A DNA stretch of 7,289 bases from Planctomycetaceae bacterium (GTDB lineage Bacteria > Planctomycetota > Planctomycetia > Planctomycetales > Planctomycetaceae): assembly GCA_027080405.1 (NCBI GenBank), contig JALWSL010000215.1, positions 1 to 7,289 of the forward strand. Reading direction: 5' to 3'. A program made the position numbers and the translations under genes. Positions 7,202-7,289 of this stretch are shown here, one piece after another. Each line of letters begins with the position of its first letter. Position 1 is the first letter of the stretch. Under the pieces are notes generated by a model that did no database searches, was not told where the DNA came from, and saw only the letters and a program-made list of their open reading frames with translations.

Positions 7202-7215
7202 TCGCCTTTAGGCGA
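7202..7215 (+). repeat. Subterminal hairpin of the insertion sequence
   Basis: A five-base-pair stem (TCGCC with GGCGA) encloses a TTTA loop. Its position just upstream of the tnpA start fits the left-end recognition hairpin of IS200/IS605 elements. As a + strand RNA it lacks a T tract, so it is not a simple terminator. Confidence 0.65.
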
Positions 7216-7238
7216 AACCTTCAGGTACACTGCCAAGT

Positions 7239-7289
7239 ATGGAAAACTATCGCAGTGGCGCACATACTCGTTATGACATTAAGTACCAT
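7239..7289 (+). CDS. tnpA: IS200/IS605-family transposase TnpA, first 17 codons
   Basis: An ATG opens a frame that reads MENYRSGAHTRYDIKYH and runs to the last base of the window. The pattern Y+.G.HT.YDIKYH, normally continued by a '(L/I)VW..KYR' strand, is the standard start of the Y1 single-strand DNA transposases of IS200/IS605 elements. These are about 130-150 residues long and act as dimers with an HUH motif and one catalytic tyrosine. Both of those lie beyond the window and cannot be checked. An upstream in-frame stop (TAG at 7209-7211) with no ATG, GTG or TTG codon before 7239 supports this start. The ribosome binding site is weak (AGG at 7223-7225, 13 bases away), as is common for transposases. 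Whether the gene is intact is unknown. Confidence 0.8.
   Translation, partial: MENYRSGAHTRYDIKYH

Larger units (their letters stand above)
7202..7289 (+). mobile_element. Left end of an IS200/IS605-family insertion sequence (truncated by window edge)
   Basis: A perfect small hairpin, TCGCC-TTTA-GGCGA (7202-7215), stands 23 bases before the start codon of a tnpA-like gene. IS200/IS605 elements have no terminal inverted repeats. Instead they carry subterminal imperfect or perfect hairpins that the Y1 transposase recognises on single-stranded DNA, with the left hairpin a short way upstream of tnpA. The true left end (cleavage site next to a 4-5 base target) lies some bases 5' of the hairpin and was not identified. 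The rest of the element is outside the window. Confidence 0.75.

Overview
The window looks like a piece of a planctomycete chromosome with moderate GC content. Three things suggest this: a protein of repeated secretin N-type modules, a 24-residue-type leucine-rich-repeat (LRR) lipoprotein with 'T.L..L.L..T.ITDAGL' repeats, and a secreted protein of the neutral-ceramidase-like family whose motif reads GDQNP. All three styles are common in Planctomycetes. The assignment rests on protein style alone, not on a phylogenetic marker.

Layout, all genes on the + strand: (1) 1-711, the 3' end of a gene for a secretin N-domain repeat protein; (2) 875-1990, alanine dehydrogenase (ald), with every catalytic residue intact; (3) 2123-4129, a DinG/XPD-like superfamily 2 DNA helicase that keeps only three of the four iron-sulphur cysteines; (4) 4333-5475, a probable LRR lipoprotein; (5) 5644-7041, an exported neutral/alkaline-ceramidase-like protein; (6) about 7202-7289, the left end of an IS200/IS605-family insertion sequence, with a subterminal hairpin and the first 17 codons of its Y1 transposase (tnpA), cut by the window edge.

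The genes are separated by gaps of roughly 120-200 bases and do not look like a tight operon. Their functions (cell-surface or secretion structure, amino-acid catabolism, DNA repair, a surface LRR protein, an exported hydrolase) do not form an evident pathway. The spacers hold the less ordinary material: a 14-base triplication followed by a 19-base tandem duplication that runs into the ribosome binding site of the ceramidase-like gene, a GC-rich near-repeat upstream of the LRR gene, and a 15-base tandem duplication just outside the insertion sequence.

I found no CRISPR array, tRNA, rRNA or convincing multi-gene defence or biosynthetic system. The points most worth following are the truncated IS200/IS605 end, the helicase with an altered Fe-S site, and the ceramidase-like enzyme that lacks the family's catalytic serine.
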